NCBI GenBank assembly: GCA_903813345.2
Contig: CAIIXF020000036.1
Coordinates: 1 to 64,000, forward strand
From: Owenia fusiformis
Lineage: Eukaryota; Annelida; Polychaeta; Sabellida; Oweniidae
Reading direction: 5' to 3'
Length of the DNA stretch: 64,000 bases
Position numbers and translations under genes: made by a program. Positions 61,701 to 64,000 of this stretch are shown here, in pieces. Below the pieces are notes generated by a model. That model did no database searches, had not been told where the DNA came from, and saw only the letters and a program-made list of their open reading frames with translations. Numbering within the stretch: position 1 is the first letter of the stretch; each line of letters opens with the position of its first letter.

Positions 61701-63945
61701 CTAACGTAGCCCACGAATGCATGCTCCTAGGTTTACCTCCAAACTCTGTGTAGCAGCGTAGCCAGTGTAGCTAACGTAGACCCGAATGCATGCTCCTAGG
61801 CTTACCTCCAGACTCTGTGTAGCAGCGTAGTCAGTGTAGCTAACGTAGATCCTGAATACATGCTCCTAGGCTTACCCCAAGAACCTCTGTGTAGTCGTGT
61901 AGCCAGTGTGGTTAACAAAGCCACAGAATGCATGCTCCTAGCCTTACCTGAAGACCCTATGTAGCCGCATAGCCAGTGTAGTTAGCGTAGCCACCGTATG
62001 CATGCTCCCAGGGTAACCTCTATACCCTCTGTAGTCGTGTAGCCAGTTTACCTAACGTAGCCACCGAATGATTGCTCCTAGGCTTACCTGCAGACTCTGT
62101 GTAGCGGCGTAGTCAGTGTAGCTAGGGTACCAACAGAATGCATGCTCCTAGGCTTACCTGCAGACCCTATATAGGTGCGTAGCCAGTGTAGTTAGCGTAG
62201 CCCCCGTATGCATGCTCCCAGGGTACCTCTATACCCTCTGTAGTCGTGTAGCCAGTGTAGCTAACATAGCCACCGAATGTTTGGTTCTAGGCTTACGTCC
62301 AGACTCTGTTTAGTCGCGTAGCCAGTGTAGCTAACGTAGCCTCCGAATGCATGATCCTAGGCTTACCTCCAGACTCTGTGTAGCGGCATAGTCAGTGTAG
62401 CTAGGGTACCAACAGAATGCATGCTCCTAGGCTTACCTGCAGACCCTATGTAGATGCGTAGCCAGTGTAGTTAGCGTAGCCCCCGTATGCATGCTCCCAG
62501 GGTACCTCTATACCCTCTGTAGTCGTGTAGCCAGTGTTGCTAACATAGCCACCGAATGTTTGGTTCTAGGCTTACCTCCAGACTCTGTTTAGTCGCGTAG
62601 CCAGTGTAGCTTGCGTAGCCACTGCATGCATGCTCCTAGGCTTACCTCCAGACCCTATATAGCCACGTAGTCAGTGTAGCTAGCGGAGCCCCCGAATGCA
62701 TGCTCTTAGGCTTACCCCCAGAACCTCTGTAGTCGTGTAGCAAGTGTAGCTAGCGTATCCACCGAATGCATGCTCCTAGGCTTTCCTCTAGACTCTGTGT
62801 AGCCGCATAGCCAGTGTAGCTTGCGTAGCCACTGCATGTATGCTCCTAGGCTTACCTCCAGACCCTATGTAGCCACGTAGTCAGTGTAGCTAGCGTAGCC
62901 CCCGAATGCGGGCTCTTAGGCTTACCCCTAGAACCTCTGTAGTCGCGTAGCCAGTGTGGCTAACGTAGCCACATAATGCATGCTCTTAGGCTTACATGCA
63001 GACCCTAGGTAGCCGTGTAGCCAGTGTAGATACAGTAGCCACCGAATGCATGCTCCTAAGCTTACCTCCAGACTCTGTGTATCAGCAGAGCCAGTGTAGC
63101 TAGCGTAGCCACCGTATGCATGCTCCTAGGGTTACCTCTTTACCCTCTGTAGTTGTGTAGCCAGTGTAGCTAACGTAGCCGCCGTTTGCATGCTCCTAGG
63201 GTTACCTCTATACCCACTGTAGTAGCGTAGCCAGTGTAGCTAGCGTAGCCACCGTATGCATGCTCCCAGGGTTACCTCTATACCTTCTGTAGTCGTGTAA
63301 CCAGTGTAGCTAACGTAGCCACCGAATGCATTCTCCTTGGCTTACCTCCAGACTCTATGTAGTCGCGTAGCCAGTGTAGCTAGCGTAGCCACCGTATGCA
63401 TGCTCCCAGGATTACCTCTATACCCTCTAACGTAGCCACCGAATGCATGCTCCTAGGCTTACATCCATATCCTGTGTAGCAGCGTAGTCAGTGTAGCTAG
63501 CGTAGCCCCAGAATGCATGCTCCTAGGCTTACCTCCAGACTCTGTGTAGCATCGTAATCAGTGTAGCTAGCGTAGCCACAGATTGCATGCTCCTAGGCTT
63601 ACCTGCAGACCCTATGTAGCCGCGTAGCCAGTGTAGTTAGCGTAGCCACCGTATGCATGCTCCCAGGGTTACCTCTTTACCCTCTGTAGTTGTGTAGCCA
63701 GTGTAGCTAACGTAGCCGCCGTATGCATGCTCCTAGGGTTACCTCTATACCCTCTGTAGTAGCGTAGCCAGTGTAGCCACCGTATGCATGCTCCCAGGGT
63801 TACCTCTATACCTTCTGTAGTCGTGTAACCAGTGTAGCTTACGTAGCCACCGAATGCATTCTCCTTGGCTTACCTCCAGACTGTGTGTAGTCGCGGAGCC
63901 GGTGTAGCTAGCGTAGCCACCGTATGCATGCTCCCAGGGTTACCT
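55789..63945 (+). repeat. Plain higher-order repeat, copy 6 (8157 bp)
   Basis: Starts with the first marker form; P block; M at 57358, N at 58566, D1 near 60255, D2 near 63076; ends at the marker at 63946. Its P block shares CAGCTACCGTAGCC (near 55965) with copy 3. Its E segment shares AGCATTGTAATC (near 60730) and CCTTCAGACTGTGTG (near 61595) with copy 1. Different parts of the same unit are therefore closest to different copies. Confidence 0.9.
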
Positions 63946-64000
63946 CGGTAACCAGAGAATGCATTCTGCGTGGCTTACCTCCAGACCCTGTGTAGCAGTG
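63946..64000 (+). repeat. Start of next higher-order repeat, cut by window edge
   Basis: The phasing marker is present, but the window ends before the position that separates its two forms, so I cannot tell whether a P or a Q block follows. Confidence 0.8.

Larger units (their letters stand above)
46619..64000 (+). repeat. 70-bp satellite array, part right of the transposon
   Basis: The same array resumes in the same orientation and at the same monomer position after the inserted element, and runs to the window edge. It holds the end of an R block, two nearly identical plain higher-order repeats, and the first 55 bp of the next. Apart from scattered single-base differences (for example the altered monomer near 53445, which makes one HOR 1 bp shorter), it matches the left part very closely. 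No gene-like or unique sequence is present. Confidence 0.97.

Noticed and set aside
1-64000. CRISPR array
   Set aside because: Repeats and intervening sequence are the same monomer family with no unique spacers, and the unit is 70 bp with graded divergence. This is a satellite.
1-64000. Repeat-protein gene
   Set aside because: The 70-bp unit is not a multiple of three and stops occur in every frame on both strands.

Overview
This window is almost entirely one tandem satellite array, interrupted by a single short transposable element. I found no credible protein-coding gene, rRNA, tRNA, CRISPR array or bacterial operon. The organism is most likely a eukaryote: about 63.5 kb of head-to-tail 70-bp monomers arranged in higher-order repeats (HORs), plus a small non-autonomous DNA transposon with terminal inverted repeats, fits centromeric, pericentromeric or other heterochromatic satellite DNA. 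The sequence alone does not let me name the species or the chromosomal position.

The base monomer is about 70 bp. Its core is four steps of roughly 9 bp, each carrying GTAG, flanked by a palindrome-rich part (CCTAGG, GCTAGC, ATGCAT/GCATGC). Diverged monomers are strung into an HOR of 8156-8157 bp (about 116-117 monomers) in its plain form. I phased the HORs on a rare marker, CGGTAACCAGAGAATGC, at 12151, 20308, 28905, 34782, 37884, 44035, 47633, 55789 and 63946. Within each HOR I use these block names. P and Q are two alternative blocks after the marker. M-N is a shared middle marked by TGTATATCAGC and by CATTGTTACCCTCTG. D1-E-D2 is a segment containing an internal ~2.1-kb duplication. R is an extra ~2.1-kb block found three times.

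Layout: 1-12150 is a rearranged composite (P tail, Q, M-N, D1-E, then a second N-D1-E copy offset 4186 bp, then R). 12151-20307 is a plain HOR of 8157 bp. 20308-28904 is an HOR carrying Q (8597 bp). 28905-34781 is an HOR lacking D1 (5877 bp). 34782-37883 is Q' + R. 37884-44034 is an HOR lacking D2 (6151 bp). 44035-47632 is Q' + R again, with a transposon in it. 47633-55788 and 55789-63945 are plain HORs (8156 and 8157 bp). 63946-64000 starts the next one.

The transposon (46129-46618, 490 bp) has 14-bp imperfect terminal inverted repeats, a 6-bp target-site duplication CACTGC, six direct copies and one inverted copy of GTCACGC, a run of 14 C, and six ~21-bp tandem repeats. The sister block at 34782-37883 is the exact empty site: the two blocks differ in length by 496 bp, which equals the element plus one target-site duplication. 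Nothing here looks like genes acting together. The content is the history of the array: amplification, unequal exchange, block swapping, a template-switch micro-inversion, and one late insertion.
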